Origin: Diplonema japonicum
Taxonomy: Eukaryota > Euglenozoa > Diplonemea > Diplonemida > Diplonemidae
DNA: 64,000 bases
Assembly: GCA_964019335.1 (NCBI GenBank)
Contig: OZ025759.1
Coordinates: 124,001 to 188,000, forward strand
Direction of reading: 5' to 3'
Part shown: positions 1-10,351 of the stretch, one piece after another
Layout: every line of letters starts with the position of its first letter
Position numbering within the stretch: position 1 is the first letter of the stretch
Translations under genes and position numbers: made by a program
Notes under the pieces: generated by a model
The model's input: the letters and a program-made list of their open reading frames with translations, nothing else
Databases searched by the model: none
What the model was told of the DNA's origin: nothing

Positions 1-958
1 ATCCTCTTGGGAAAAAAGAATTTTTTTTTCCCCTTCTTTCTGTGGTTCCCCCAGAAAAAAAAAAAAGAAAAAAAAAGAAAAAAAAAAAAAAAAACTCCTA
101 ACTGTGTCATGATTTATTGGTGTAACTTCCATGTTGTTCAAGCCCACTCTATCAGATTTCCTTTTTTTTTTTTTTTTTTTTTTGGGACCAGCAAGCTAAC
201 TTTTTAACCCACAAAAGAAGAATCAGCATGCACCCCACCCCACCCCCCAGATTAAGAAGCTCCGAAAAGAGAGAAAAAGAAACTTAGCGTCCTGTGCCCA
301 ATGAAGGGAGGGGGCTGCTTTTCCTGCAAGGGAAAAAAAAGTTAACAAGAGAAACTCCCTCTTCCCCCCTTTTTTTTTCACCCATCCCCGTCTTTAATTT
401 TGCTCGCGTGGAAGAGTGAGAGAAAAAAAAAAGAAGAATAATAATAATAAAAAAAAAAAGAGCAAAAGGCAACTTGGTGCGTCAAGTGTGACAATTCGAG
501 AAAAAAAAAAGAAGAAAAAAAAGAGGAGAGGAATTCCAGAGAATCAAGGGACCGTGGGCACATGTAAGCAACCCCTACCAGCCACAGCAATACTTTTCCC
601 TTTTTTCTTTCTCTTCATTTCTTTTTTTGCTCCCCTGCCCCTGTCCCTCCCTTTTTATATTCCCGCAACTTACATATTGCCTTAGGTCTTTTCTGCGTTA
701 CAACACGCAAGAGAGGACGGGACACCAAAAGAAAAAAGAAGAAGAAAAAAGGAGGGGGGAAGACAAGGGGGGCGAAGAAGAAGAAGAAAGAAGAAACTGA
801 AAGTGTGTAGCTGGCTTGGTGTGGGGAAGTTTTTTTTTTATGTGACCCCCACCTCCAATCACTTGCCCTCACCCCCTCCCCCCCCTTTTTTTTTCTTCCT
901 CTTTGGTTTTTTTTTCTTTTTTTTTCTTTTTTGCACTGTGTGAATTTTTTTCATACCT
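1..958. other. Low-complexity intergenic region (pyrimidine and purine tracts)
   Basis: This stretch alternates long T-rich and A/G-rich runs with short mixed sequence. No ORF with protein-like composition is present; the apparent reading frames are poly-Lys or poly-Phe artefacts of the homopolymers. Similar tracts flank most genes here and probably serve as polypyrimidine signals for RNA processing or are expanded microsatellites. I see no promoter or RNA gene. Confidence 0.6.
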
Positions 959-1012
959 GTGTGTTTTATGCGCACTCTTTGCAGTGTGTGTTTTTTTTTT
1001 CTTTGCCTTTCT

Positions 1013-3409
1013 ATGCCAAATGTATTGTTGGATGCGTGGGCGATGCTCTTCAACGCCATCGAGGTGACAGGGAAGTGGCCGAAGGCACTCCTGACGGCGT
1101 TGGTTACGCTGATCCCGAAGGGAGGCGAGAGGACTCCGCTCAACCACCGCCCCATCACAGTCACGAGTGCGGTCTACAGACTGTGGGCCTGTGCCAGGTT
1201 GCGTGATATATCGCCATGGCAAGAGAAATGGGCGGACGACTCGCAGCATGGTTTTCGACCACGTCACGGGACGGACAGCATCCTGATGGAGCTCAGCACG
1301 CAGCTGGAGACGGCGATGCTGACCAACACCCCTCTTAACGGCATAGCACTGGACTTCGTCAAGTGCTTCGACAGGGTGCCACAGAAAGTAGCGTTCGGGC
1401 TTATGCAAGACCTGGGTTTGCACCAGAGGATACTGACCCCGCTCAAAGCGATGTACGCAGGCCTCAAAAGACGTTTCCGCTTCCCTACTGGCGTGGGTTC
1501 CGAGTTCCACGTGACAAATGGAATTCTCCAAGGGTGTCCAATCTCCGTCATCCTGGTGAACGCTCTGGTGTCAGTGATGGTGAAGTGCGTGATTGCTGAG
1601 GTACCTGGCTCGCGATCGCTGTCGTACGCGGACGACGCGTACCTACTTGCGCGTTTGGTCGAGGTACTCAAGAGAGCGACCAACAAAACAATCGAGTTTT
1701 GCGAGCGGACAGGCATGCGCCTTAACGAAAACAAGTCACAAGCATTCTCGACGAAGGATGAGATCGGCCCTTGGTTGAAGTGCACAGGCTCATCGTTCAG
1801 AGTGACGAAGGGGATCAAGGCGCTTGGCGTGATCCTGAACATGAACGGGAAACATAGTTTGGACAAGCTACATTCCGCCGAAGGCCGTTTGTCCCGGCTT
1901 GGTGCATTGCCATTAAGCTTCGGGAACAAGGCGTCAATGCTGACGGGCACTGTGCTACCATCCTGTCTATACGGTACGACCTACGCTGCGCCGTCTGACA
2001 ACCAGCTGAAGAAGCTCTGTACAGCGACGGTGACTTCCCTGTGGGGACCGCGCTTCAGGATGAGATCCCCGATGGCTGTGCTCAATGTGCTGTTACCTGG
2101 ACACACAGCATATCCACAAGCGAAGATTGTTTACAACACGGTGAACTGCCTGGTGCGAGAAAGCCTCACCTCCCCACAACTGTGGCAGCGAGTCAATGAG
2201 ATTGTTACACTGTACCGGGAGCGAGAGGACGACGAGGAGAGGGGGCCGCTAGGGGTCTTGCTGAAGAGGTGGCTACCCTTCCTGAACAAGGGGTGGTCCT
2301 TCATTGAAGGTTTGCGCGCTCTGGTGCCCAGTGCGAGACGCCATGAAGTAAGACAGGCGATCAGACCGGCTGTTGCAAAGGAATTGATCCACGGCAGGTC
2401 GTCTTTTGCTGGAATGGAAGCGGGTGCATGTCCGTCCACGAACGCCTGGTGGAGGAAGCTCCAGTCACGGAGACCGCTGATATCGTACAGACTGCGGCGG
2501 ATCATCAGCGGTGCAGTGTTCACGGTACACCCTCGAGTGTGGGGGAAGCAATTGGATGAACGTGAGGGTGTGGAAAGCTCGTCTCTTGCGTGCGACGTCT
2601 GCGACCATCGATGCCAGACGACGACAGAAGTCACGGAGCACGCCCTATGGGAATGTGCACCAGCGAGAGCTGCCCTGACAAACGAAAGATATGGCGGGAT
2701 GACACGAAGTGACCTACCTGCAGTGACCGCCCTCCACGGGATCATTCCAAGGGGCGCAACGGGGGCTGCGAAGCAACAGGCGGCAGTCGTGCAACGATAC
2801 CTGTTGGATATCGTGTCAAGACGAGACGCCAGAGCGGCTGAACGGAGCACCAGAATCCTCACCACCAACCCGTGGGATGAGATCACAACGGGGAAGCAGC
2901 ACACTGTGCCCACAGTGGAGCTGTTGAAATCGAACGGAGCGTCGGGAAAGGTCCTAATGTTCTACATGAAGAGCGTCCTCAGGTGGCTGAAAAGCCTAAG
3001 ATGGTACGCAGGTAGGAAGTTGACGTCCGTCACGACGATGGAGCTCGCAGTAGACTATGAGCAGGCCACCCGGCAGTCCTTGGCTGGACCCCTCGACGAC
3101 CAGGACTGGCTCACAGAGAAGGCTGGAAGGATGCGATACATCTTAGGACGTATTCAGAAATGCACAGCAAAGAGTGGGAAGAATGCTTTCCCCGCCAACG
3201 CAAAGACAAGGGTACACACCCTTCGACATCTTGGGGGCCCGACGACACACGGCTACGACAGGAGACCACTCTTCTCCTCGAGCCAAACCGCCCCCTACCT
3301 AGCACGACTCCAAGCAATGTTTCTCGCCCAGATGCCGTCCATCTCATCGCGACAAACAGCCACCGCAGGCACCAGACAGCAACCGCAGAACGGTGACCGA
3401 TTAGTGTGA
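1013..3409 (+). CDS. LINE reverse transcriptase ORF, lacking its N-terminal part
   Basis: About 798 codons without interruption. The palm domain shows motif A with LDFVKCFD near nt 1350, motif B with GILQGCPIS near 1520 and the catalytic YADD box at 1624, so the active site looks intact. Around 2590-2660 there is a CxxC...H...C pattern (CDVC...HALWEC) like the C-terminal zinc knuckle of many LINEs. No RNase H or endonuclease domain is visible. The first ATG of the RT part is at 1013; frame continuity upstream to 959 is only through a T tract. The open frame suggests a recent insertion, but a copy without endonuclease is unlikely to move by itself. Confidence 0.85.
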   Translation: MPNVLLDAWAMLFNAIEVTGKWPKALLTALVTLIPKGGERTPLNHRPITVTSAVYRLWACARLRDISPWQEKWADDSQHGFRPRHGTDSILMELSTQLETAMLTNTPLNGIALDFVKCFDRVPQKVAFGLMQDLGLHQRILTPLKAMYAGLKRRFRFPTGVGSEFHVTNGILQGCPISVILVNALVSVMVKCVIAEVPGSRSLSYADDAYLLARLVEVLKRATNKTIEFCERTGMRLNENKSQAFSTKDEIGPWLKCTGSSFRVTKGIKALGVILNMNGKHSLDKLHSAEGRLSRLGALPLSFGNKASMLTGTVLPSCLYGTTYAAPSDNQLKKLCTATVTSLWGPRFRMRSPMAVLNVLLPGHTAYPQAKIVYNTVNCLVRESLTSPQLWQRVNEIVTLYREREDDEERGPLGVLLKRWLPFLNKGWSFIEGLRALVPSARRHEVRQAIRPAVAKELIHGRSSFAGMEAGACPSTNAWWRKLQSRRPLISYRLRRIISGAVFTVHPRVWGKQLDEREGVESSSLACDVCDHRCQTTTEVTEHALWECAPARAALTNERYGGMTRSDLPAVTALHGIIPRGATGAAKQQAAVVQRYLLDIVSRRDARAAERSTRILTTNPWDEITTGKQHTVPTVELLKSNGASGKVLMFYMKSVLRWLKSLRWYAGRKLTSVTTMELAVDYEQATRQSLAGPLDDQDWLTEKAGRMRYILGRIQKCTAKSGKNAFPANAKTRVHTLRHLGGPTTHGYDRRPLFSSSQTAPYLARLQAMFLAQMPSISSRQTATAGTRQQPQNGDRLV

Positions 3410-3460
3410 ATTACTCCCTGAACGGTGAGCACCCACCCGCACACCGAAATTTATCAAATT
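1013..3460 (+). mobile_element. 5'-truncated non-LTR retrotransposon (LINE)
   Basis: The element begins abruptly inside the reverse transcriptase N-terminus, directly after a T-rich tract, so any endonuclease domain is missing. It runs through the whole RT and a C-terminal region, then a short 3' untranslated part ending near 3460 at another pyrimidine tract. A second copy of its last ~270 bp lies at 42748-43020, which fixes the 3' end. The tail on the coding strand is T-rich and not poly(A). Boundaries are approximate because low-complexity flanks hide target-site duplications. Confidence 0.8.
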
Positions 3461-3814
3461 TTCTTTCTTTTTTTCTTTTTTTTTTTCTGTGAAGGTCTTC
3501 TCTAAATGCTTCCTCAGCGGGAACAAAATAGGGTACAGTAGTTTTTTTTTTTTTTTTTTTTTTAGACCTCAACTTTTTTTTGAAGAAGGTACAACTCATG
3601 TACTTCTTTTTTTTCTCTTGAGAAATTTGGGGCAACTTTTTGTACCCAAAAAAATTTGTTTTCCTTTTCTTTTTTTCTTTTTTCTTTTTTACGTCCCCAC
3701 GTCCCCCGTGCCCTCCTTTTTTTTTTTTTTTTCTTCAGTTCTGATACAACCGATGTGTACTTTCCCCTTTTACCCCTCAATCAAGCACAGACAGGTGGTG
3801 GGAGTGTGGACGTG
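3461..3814. other. Intergenic pyrimidine-rich region before the DIS3-like gene
   Basis: Several T runs (for example 3541-3563 and 3717-3732) alternate with short mixed sequence and end in an AG-rich stretch just before the ATG at 3815. This fits a splice-acceptor region for the downstream gene. No gene is seen. Confidence 0.5.
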
Positions 3815-6800
3815 ATGAGGGGCCACACCGTGCTGATCTCTGAGCAGGGCAACCGAGCCAAGAGGCCCGTACAGCTGTCCACCAACTACAGCAGCATAGA
3901 TGCCTTTGCGGCGGCAGTCATTCAGAAATTGAAACTGACGCAGCAAATAGGGGGTTTCTACACAAAAGGAGGTAAGAGTATTCTGAGCATTGCAAACCTG
4001 AAGGAACAAGCAAGCATCACTTTTGTGCTTGGCAGCGCACCTGGCAAACGGATGCGCATGAGGAGCAGGTCGCCCCTTCGGTCACAAGAGGATGAAGACA
4101 GAAGCATGCACGTGAGGAAGAACAACAAGGACAAGATAGGTCTCTTCACCCGGCACCACTCGCATTCGCACGCTGCGCCTGACAAGAAGCCTAAGTCAAA
4201 GAAGCTCACCGCTGCACAGCTCAAGCCGCGTTCCAAGTCGCCGCCTCCCCCGACAAAGTCTTCTGAGGTCTACGCACACCTGCAAAGCCATGCCTCTTCG
4301 CATGCCCCCTCCTCGCCCCAGACCCATGGCAGCACCATAGGCGACGAAGGGAACTCCCCGCCACTCTTCTCCGGCAGGAGGTCGGCACGCTCCGACCGCA
4401 CGCACTCCCAATCCCACCGTCCGCCGTCCTCCTACCGCTCCACATCTCCCTCCTCCGCCCGAGGAACCAGCAGGCGGAGGTCCCCCTCCCGGTCCCGATC
4501 CAAGTCACGCGCGACAAACCTCCTCGCCCTCTACCCCGAGTACCTCCCGTCGGCAGAGCTCGACGAAGGGATGCAGAACAGGACCCTCATCGAAGGTGTC
4601 CTGAACGTGACCAGCTGGTCGCACCAAGCAGCGTACGTGGAGATGCGGAACGGCACAATCAAGAACGACGAAGGGCGGCCCTGCGCACTGATGATCAACG
4701 ACCCCACGTCGTGTCAGCACTTCTGCCCCAGAAGGAATAGGGCCCTGCCTGGGGACACTGTGGTGGTGCAGTACGACAAAAGGTGCGTCTCGGACAGCAT
4801 GGCAGCAACCCTGCGGAAGGAACGTGACGGGAAGCCTGTGGTGCTGGGGACTGTTGTGGGTGTCACGAAGAAGAGTTTTGTGAACATCGTGTTCGGGATC
4901 CTTGGCGATGACGCGCGGATGGACCCCGAGGCAGTTGATGGGTATGGTGTGGTAGCACCACTGAACAGCTCGTACCCCAAGTTCCTCATCCCTGTACAGC
5001 AGCTCGAGAACTACGGCGCAAGGAGGAAGCTCACTGTCGCGCTGCAGGTGAAGGAGTGGCCTGTTACCCGCAGACTCCCCGTTGCCGACCTACTGGGGCC
5101 ACTAGGCGAAGCGACTACCACACCCTTCCTTGTGGAAGAGCGACTGGTGCTGGCCGAGCTGAACAGACAGCGGATCAACCACCAGGGCGTCGCCCCTGAT
5201 GCCCTCGAGGATGAGATACAAGGGGAGTTCCTGAACGAGTTGAGCGTGTCCACCATCAAGCTGCTGAATGACGTGGACAACGGCCTAGTGAAGGACCTGA
5301 GGGAGGTATGAAATGGAAGATAGGCAGCAACACACAACACACAGGACGTGAGGGCCTTCCTGTTGATGAAGGAAAATGAAACTGAAACCTCCACTGCGTT
5401 CTCTTGCATGAAGACCGAGTATGTCACCATGCCTCAAGTACACAAACAGGGATGGACACCGGGTGGGCGTGCACGTGGTGGATGTGGGGTCGCTTGTGAG
5501 GGAGGGGAGCAAACTGGATGAGAAACTGAGGACAAACCTGCGCACTCTGCCTCTGCCGCACATCGTTCACCAGATGATGCCTGGGATAGCACAGGTATGT
5601 GGGGGCACACAAAAGTACACCACGACAGGCGCGACTGTCACTGCAACCTGGCATCACACGAAGGTGCTTCAGTGTGATGTGGACTGTGACCGACGAGCAG
5701 GAGGTGGCTGACATATGGGCGGGGCAGACAGTGGTTGCCGTGAGGTGCTCGCTGAGCAGCAGTGACTTCGACGGCGTGGTGAAGGGCTGCCCGCACCTGC
5801 CCGTGCCCATCTCGGGACACACGGAGTACGACAACCCCGTCACCATGTTGGAAGACATTAAAGCGCTCATTGACATTGCGGGGGCACCTGGGAAAAGGCT
5901 GCGGAAGGCGCCACACCCGTACCTGAGGCGGCTGTACAGAGCGGCCGTAGGGACCGCCAGCCCGAGCGGGATGGACGCGCTGGAAGACCTTAGCTTCATT
6001 TCCTCGCTGCCAACACCAAAAATCGAGCTCACAAGGGAAGTGTTGGAACGGGCGGCGAACACGCACGTGCTCAGCTTCATGCGTCCCATCGCACCGGAGG
6101 GGATTCTCCCGCGGCAGGCGATAGCTCACCAGCTGCACGTGTTCGGGACATCGAAGGACCTTCCTATCGGGGTTGACCTGTTCGCGCCCAACGTGGACTC
6201 CCCCTCCCACCTGCCAACCGCGCATTGGTCCTCATCTCATTTATCCTCGTACCTGCGTGACTGGGTCGTCACAAAACCTGACAGCACGTCGCTCACATCG
6301 CCTTTTGATAGGTATGTTGATGTGGTTGTGCTGCGGCTGCTTGTGAGGCTTATCAACAACGCGAAAAGCGAGGAGGGCGAGGCGACCGAGGGTGGGATCA
6401 CGGTGACGGTGCCCGCAGCAGAGAAGGGCATGGGGAGGTGGAAGCCGACGAATCTGAACAGCCTTCTAGCTGAGGTATTGTAAAGGGGAAACACAACATA
6501 ACAAAAAAAAAAAAAAAAAAAAAAAAAAAGGACGCGCGGCAAGCAATTCTGGGACACCATGCCTATGAGCGGATCCTGGACGTGATGAAGAGGATGTGCT
6601 TGGAACAGGCGAAGGGGAGATACTTAAGGGTGCATGCTATATTTGCAGGGATGACGCCCAGTGGGGAGATTGGGTTGTGGGTACCTGACTGGGGGTTGTT
6701 TAAGTGGACAGGACTGGCAGCACAGGGTATGAGAAATAAGAGGGCGGGGAGAAAACAAATCAAACAGATGGGTGGCATGCAGAGATCCCCCATGCATTCT

Positions 6801-7060
6801 ACGAGGGGCAGGGCGCACCTTCGGTGTCGTTCTACTGCCCAAGCACGCACAAGCGCACTCTTGTAACGCCTGGGGACCCTCTCTATGCAACCTTCCACCC
6901 TAAGAATACGCTGTCACTGGTCATTGGGATGGACATCCGCATCGCTCCGGGGTCCATGAACCCAGAGAGGGCTTCTGCTGTGGCGCTCGGTAGCCCCATA
7001 TCGACTCGTCTACCTTTTGACAGTCCGTTCCCGGTCACCCCCCCTCTTGGATTGTTTTAA
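3815..7060 (+). CDS. RNase II/DIS3-like (RNB family) protein with doublecortin-like N-terminus, probably catalytically inactive
   Basis: Six exons: 3815-5305, 5345-5418, 5450-5594, 5629-6474, 6531-6726 and 6768-7060, giving 1014 residues. Residues 1-75 resemble a doublecortin/ubiquitin-fold domain ending in FYTKGGKSILSIANL. Residues 80-230 are rich in Arg, Ser and Pro. From about 236 come two cold-shock-like OB folds containing RNRALPGDTVVVQ, then the RNB domain with VGVHVVDVG, RCFSVMW and SPFDRYVDVVVLRLL, and a C-terminal S1-like end. DIS3 enzymes degrade RNA 3'-5'. The RNB stretch that normally carries the catalytic aspartates (IDP...DDA) reads FLLMKENETETSTAFSC here and has no Asp, so I infer loss of nuclease activity, as in SSD1-type proteins. 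There is no PIN domain. The ATG at 3815 follows a pyrimidine tract and AG. Confidence 0.82.
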
Positions 7061-7651
7061 GTGTAGTGTGTTTATTTTTATTTTTTTTTTTTGTTCTGTA
7101 ACACTTGTACTGTATCCCCTGCTTTCTTTTTTTTTTTCTTTTTTTCCGGTAGTTTGATCTTTTTTTTTTTTTTCTCCCGTTGGTGGGAGGAAAGAGAGGG
7201 GGTGGAGGGGGAGAAAGAGAGATTTCTATTATTTTCTAAAAGGAAAAAAAAAAGGAAAACGGAGGGGGGGGGGGATAAGAGACGTCAGGACGCGTGCCCT
7301 ATATAGAGCGTACCCCTATTAAGGTTCTCTTTTAGGTTGCCATTGTTATATTTTTTTTTTTTCCCCCCCATTCTCTCTGCCCTCTCAATTCTATTAACCC
7401 CATACATGTATTTTAAAAAAAAAAAAAGAGGGAAAAGAAAAGGGGAAGGAGAATGGAAAAGAAAACCAAAAAAAAAAAAAAATGGGGGGGTATTTCTTTA
7501 TTCTTCTTTTTTTTTCCCGCCTTTTTGTTTTCTCTCTTTTTCTTCCGCGGTGGGGTGCTAACAGTTCTCCCCCATCATAGTGAACCATTCTTCTTTTTCC
7601 CTCCATATACGAATTTAAACACATAAAAGCAGCTTAGCTGAGGGAGGGGAA
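7061..7651. other. Low-complexity intergenic region
   Basis: T runs, a G/A-rich block at 7180-7275 and mixed A-rich tracts; no coding-like frame. The last 30 bases contain AG dinucleotides that could act as splice acceptor for the ATG at 7652. Confidence 0.5.
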
Positions 7652-8617
7652 ATGAAAAATGAAATAGACTGTGATTTTCAAGTAACGGACGAAGAAGAAG
7701 AGGAACAAGAAGAACGGCAACGCCAATGGTGGGCGGCGCTCCCACCTGAGGTCTTAGATGTAGGTGCAGCCATGGAAAGAGACGTTCAAAACGGGGAAGC
7801 GGGCCGGATTTCTGAAATTTTGGCCGAGGGCAGAGTCGGGAATAAATCGAAAAAGGCTTTGAGAAAAGAACGAAAGGCCGAACAGAGGGTGGCGAAAAAG
7901 GAGAAAAAAGAAAAGCGAAAGGCAGAGAACGCTCTCAAGAGAGCTGCCCGCGAACCCCCCGCGAAAAAACTAAAGAAAAACAAAGGGAGTTGGGACAACT
8001 CACACTATGAGGGCTACAACTACAACAGCTACAACCCCTACAACAACTCCTACCAGCCTTCGTGGGGGAACAATAGCCAAACCGCACAGCAGCCAAACTC
8101 TCTTGGGTTGGTTCAAAACCTTCTGCCGATTGCAACGGCGCTGTCGGCCTTGGGCACGTTGGCACAGGTCAACAGGACCTACAACTCTAACCAAGGTGGG
8201 CAGTGGGGGAAGCAGCAGGCTTGGGGAAACACACACTGGCAGCAACAACTACAACAGCCCCGGAGTCACAAAAACAATATGGTGTGGACCAACGGTTATA
8301 AAGGCGATGCTGGCATGGTTCAGCAACAACAACAACAACAACAACAACTGCTACAACAGCAGCAGCAACAACTGCCACAACAGCAGCAGCAACCACCGCC
8401 ACAACAGGAACAGCAACAACTGCCACAACAGCAAATTATTCCCCTGACTAACTACCCCGATGCTGTGGCCATGCCGGTGTATAGGAAAAAGAGGAAGACC
8501 CCTGTGGTGCCGCATGTGGCCACCGCCCCTCCTGTTGTGACGGAGGCTGTTCCCATGGAGCGCAAGGCTCCTGTTGTTGTCATGACTGATGCCGATTTCG
8601 ACCCCAATGAAATCTGA
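7652..8617 (+). CDS. Low-complexity Gln/Asn-rich protein with basic N-terminal half, function unknown
   Basis: 321 residues. The N-terminus is acidic (EEEEEQEE), residues 65-115 are strongly Lys/Arg-rich and could be a bipartite nuclear localisation or RNA-binding segment, residues 116-200 are Tyr/Asn/Gln-rich, and 225-270 form a poly-Gln region encoded mainly by CAA/CAG repeats with Pro interruptions. The C-terminal 60 residues carry KKRKTP and an acidic tail. The composition resembles nuclear, condensate-forming RNA-associated proteins, but no domain is recognised. It is a genuine ORF because its frame is open across non-repetitive parts at both ends. Confidence 0.65.
   Translation: MKNEIDCDFQVTDEEEEEQEERQRQWWAALPPEVLDVGAAMERDVQNGEAGRISEILAEGRVGNKSKKALRKERKAEQRVAKKEKKEKRKAENALKRAAREPPAKKLKKNKGSWDNSHYEGYNYNSYNPYNNSYQPSWGNNSQTAQQPNSLGLVQNLLPIATALSALGTLAQVNRTYNSNQGGQWGKQQAWGNTHWQQQLQQPRSHKNNMVWTNGYKGDAGMVQQQQQQQQQLLQQQQQQLPQQQQQPPPQQEQQQLPQQQIIPLTNYPDAVAMPVYRKKRKTPVVPHVATAPPVVTEAVPMERKAPVVVMTDADFDPNEI
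8318..8445 (+). repeat. CAA/CAG trinucleotide-rich tract encoding poly-Gln
   Basis: Runs of CAA, CAG and CCA codons give a Gln/Pro tract inside the ORF at 7652-8617. Mixed codons interrupt the array, so it is an imperfect microsatellite that can vary in length without frameshift. Confidence 0.8.
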
Positions 8618-9647
8618 TCGTTCTGCGGCAACAGGGGCACACATATAAAAGACCCCCCTCGTCAGAGGGTGGGGCGGGGTGGGGTGGGGGGAGTACTTTA
8701 TCATAATTAATATTCGGTTTCAACGTGACAGAGGGAGGGGAGGGAGGGGTGGGGGTCAGATTAGCTAGATCGAAAGAGAAGAAGAAAAATGGGTTAGTTC
8801 CCCCATTGATCCCCCTCTACCTGGGTGCGACCTCAGGTTTTTTGAAATCAGTTTTCCTTTTTTTTTCCTTCCCCCCCCCCCCCCCCCCCCCCCCCCCCAG
8901 AGACAGCAAGACCTTTAGCCGCCGGGTGTAGGTGCGTAACGACACCTCCCCTTAAGCGAGTCACGTCTGAGAGGTCAGTGCCAGGGTGACGGGTGCTCGG
9001 CGGGGAGACAAGAATAAGGCAAACCTTGTCCGGCTGTAATAAGCGGGCTGAGCACTATCACCTGGGCACAGGCAGACCTTTCAAAACAGGGGTGACATGG
9101 ATCGCATTTGGCTTCGGCAAAAGAAACAGATGCCCCCCTCCCCACCCCCACCCACCGCCCTACCGCGAGGAAACGGGGTCCAGGCACGCCATGTCTGAGA
9201 GGTGGCCGCACAGGTTAAAAGCTCACTCCAATGTGTCGTTTGTCTACAAACCCCCCCACCCCACCCCACCCCATGGAGCCGACTGTGGTGGTCGTACTGA
9301 GCGCAATTTGACTTGTGTCACCTTGACGGTAAAAGATCGAGTTTTTTTTTCTTATTATCTCGTTCTTTTTCTTGCTTGCCGCTGAGGAAACGAGACTGAT
9401 AGTAAAAATAAAATAAAAAATAAATAAAAGGACGTGGCGTCAAGGGTTTTATTTTTTGGTCCCCACCCTCCCCCTTATTTTCCTCTTCCCCTCTCCCCTC
9501 CCCTCCCCTTTCTTTCCCCCTCTTTTATTTATTTATTCCTTCTTTTTTCTGGCGTATTTTTTTTTTCTCTTTTTTTCTCCCCCCTCACAAAACTCATATC
9601 AGGAGGGCCTTGGTGGGCAGAAGAAGACAAAAAAAAAAAAGAAAAAG
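8618..9647. other. 1-kb intergenic region with poly-C tract and GC-rich unassigned segment
   Basis: Contains a 28-base poly-C run (8871-8898), then about 350 bases of GC-rich complex sequence (8899-9260) with no good ORF, then T-rich tracts. The word tgtctgagaggt-like occurs near 8966 and 9190. The complex part could hold a non-coding RNA or a decayed element, but I cannot assign it. T-rich tracts at 9455-9590 precede the next small gene. Confidence 0.45.
8871..8898 (+). repeat. Poly-C homopolymer (28 nt)
   Basis: Uninterrupted run of 28 C residues immediately before an AG. The opposite strand is a G tract able to form quadruplex structures. It lies between T-rich sequence and a GC-rich non-coding segment. 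Confidence 0.9.
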
Positions 9648-9965
9648 ATGTTAGGAAGCCGGCAAACGTTTAGGTTTGCCCGTCGTGCTGCGACGACGTT
9701 GGGTAGAAACCCCCAGATGATGAACAAGAATGTAGCAGGCGGGTACTTCATGCAAAACTGCTTTATGAGTACTACCCCGGTGAACCTGAGCCAGAGGACC
9801 GCTGCCCTCTGCCAAAGTGGCATGGAGGCTTTGTCCGAGAGTGAGTCGGCTGTGGACCCTTCTGATGCGCTCAGCTCTTTCGTGCTCTCCAACCTTTGTG
9901 TGTTGACTACGACTAATGTGGCATTGGACCCAAAGATGACAAGGGAACAAATTAGACGATTTTAA
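9648..9965 (+). CDS. Small protein, possibly mitochondrial, function unknown
   Basis: 105 residues starting at the ATG at 9648; the longer frame upstream is only T/A tract. The first 25 residues (MLGSRQTFRFARRAATTLGR) have Arg, Ser, Thr and Ala and no acidic residue, like a mitochondrial targeting peptide. The remainder is Ser/Thr-rich with the C-terminus KMTREQIRRF. No family is recognised. A poly-A tract follows the stop. Confidence 0.5.
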   Translation: MLGSRQTFRFARRAATTLGRNPQMMNKNVAGGYFMQNCFMSTTPVNLSQRTAALCQSGMEALSESESAVDPSDALSSFVLSNLCVLTTTNVALDPKMTREQIRRF

Positions 9966-10351
9966 AAAAAAAAAAAAAAAAAAAGAAAGAAAAAAAAAAA
10001 AAAGACTTCTTCTCTTTTTTTTTTTTTTTTCTCATTCCGCTGCTGCTTAGCCGGCAGAACATCCCCCCCCTTCCCTTATGCAAGCGATCTCTAATGAGCA
10101 CTCCATAAGTTTTCTCTTTTAAAAAAAAGAGTGTCCCCCCCCCTCCCCCACCCCACCCAACCACATGGAATAGACAACGAAATTAAGAGAAGCGAAAGCC
10201 CCATCAATAACCCCCTTTTTCACATTTTTTTTGTTGTAAAGTACAAGGAAGTACAACGACAAACGAGAGGGGGTAATAAATAAATTAAAAAAAAAAAACC
10301 CCCCGAAAGAAGGAGGGAGGGGGGGAAATTCAAAACCCAAGAAAAAAAAAA
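9966..10351. other. Low-complexity intergenic region
   Basis: A-rich and T-rich tracts, C/G homopolymer stretches around 10135-10160 and 10300-10325; no ORF with protein-like composition and no recognisable RNA gene. Confidence 0.5.

Noticed and set aside
416-1531. Lys-rich and Phe-rich reading frames on both strands in the first 1.5 kb
   Set aside because: They are translations of A/T/G homopolymer tracts or antisense shadows of the LINE RT and show no protein-like composition.
2131-2913. Long minus-strand frame inside the LINE
   Set aside because: It is the antisense shadow of the RT ORF, which has clear RT motifs; the minus frame has none.
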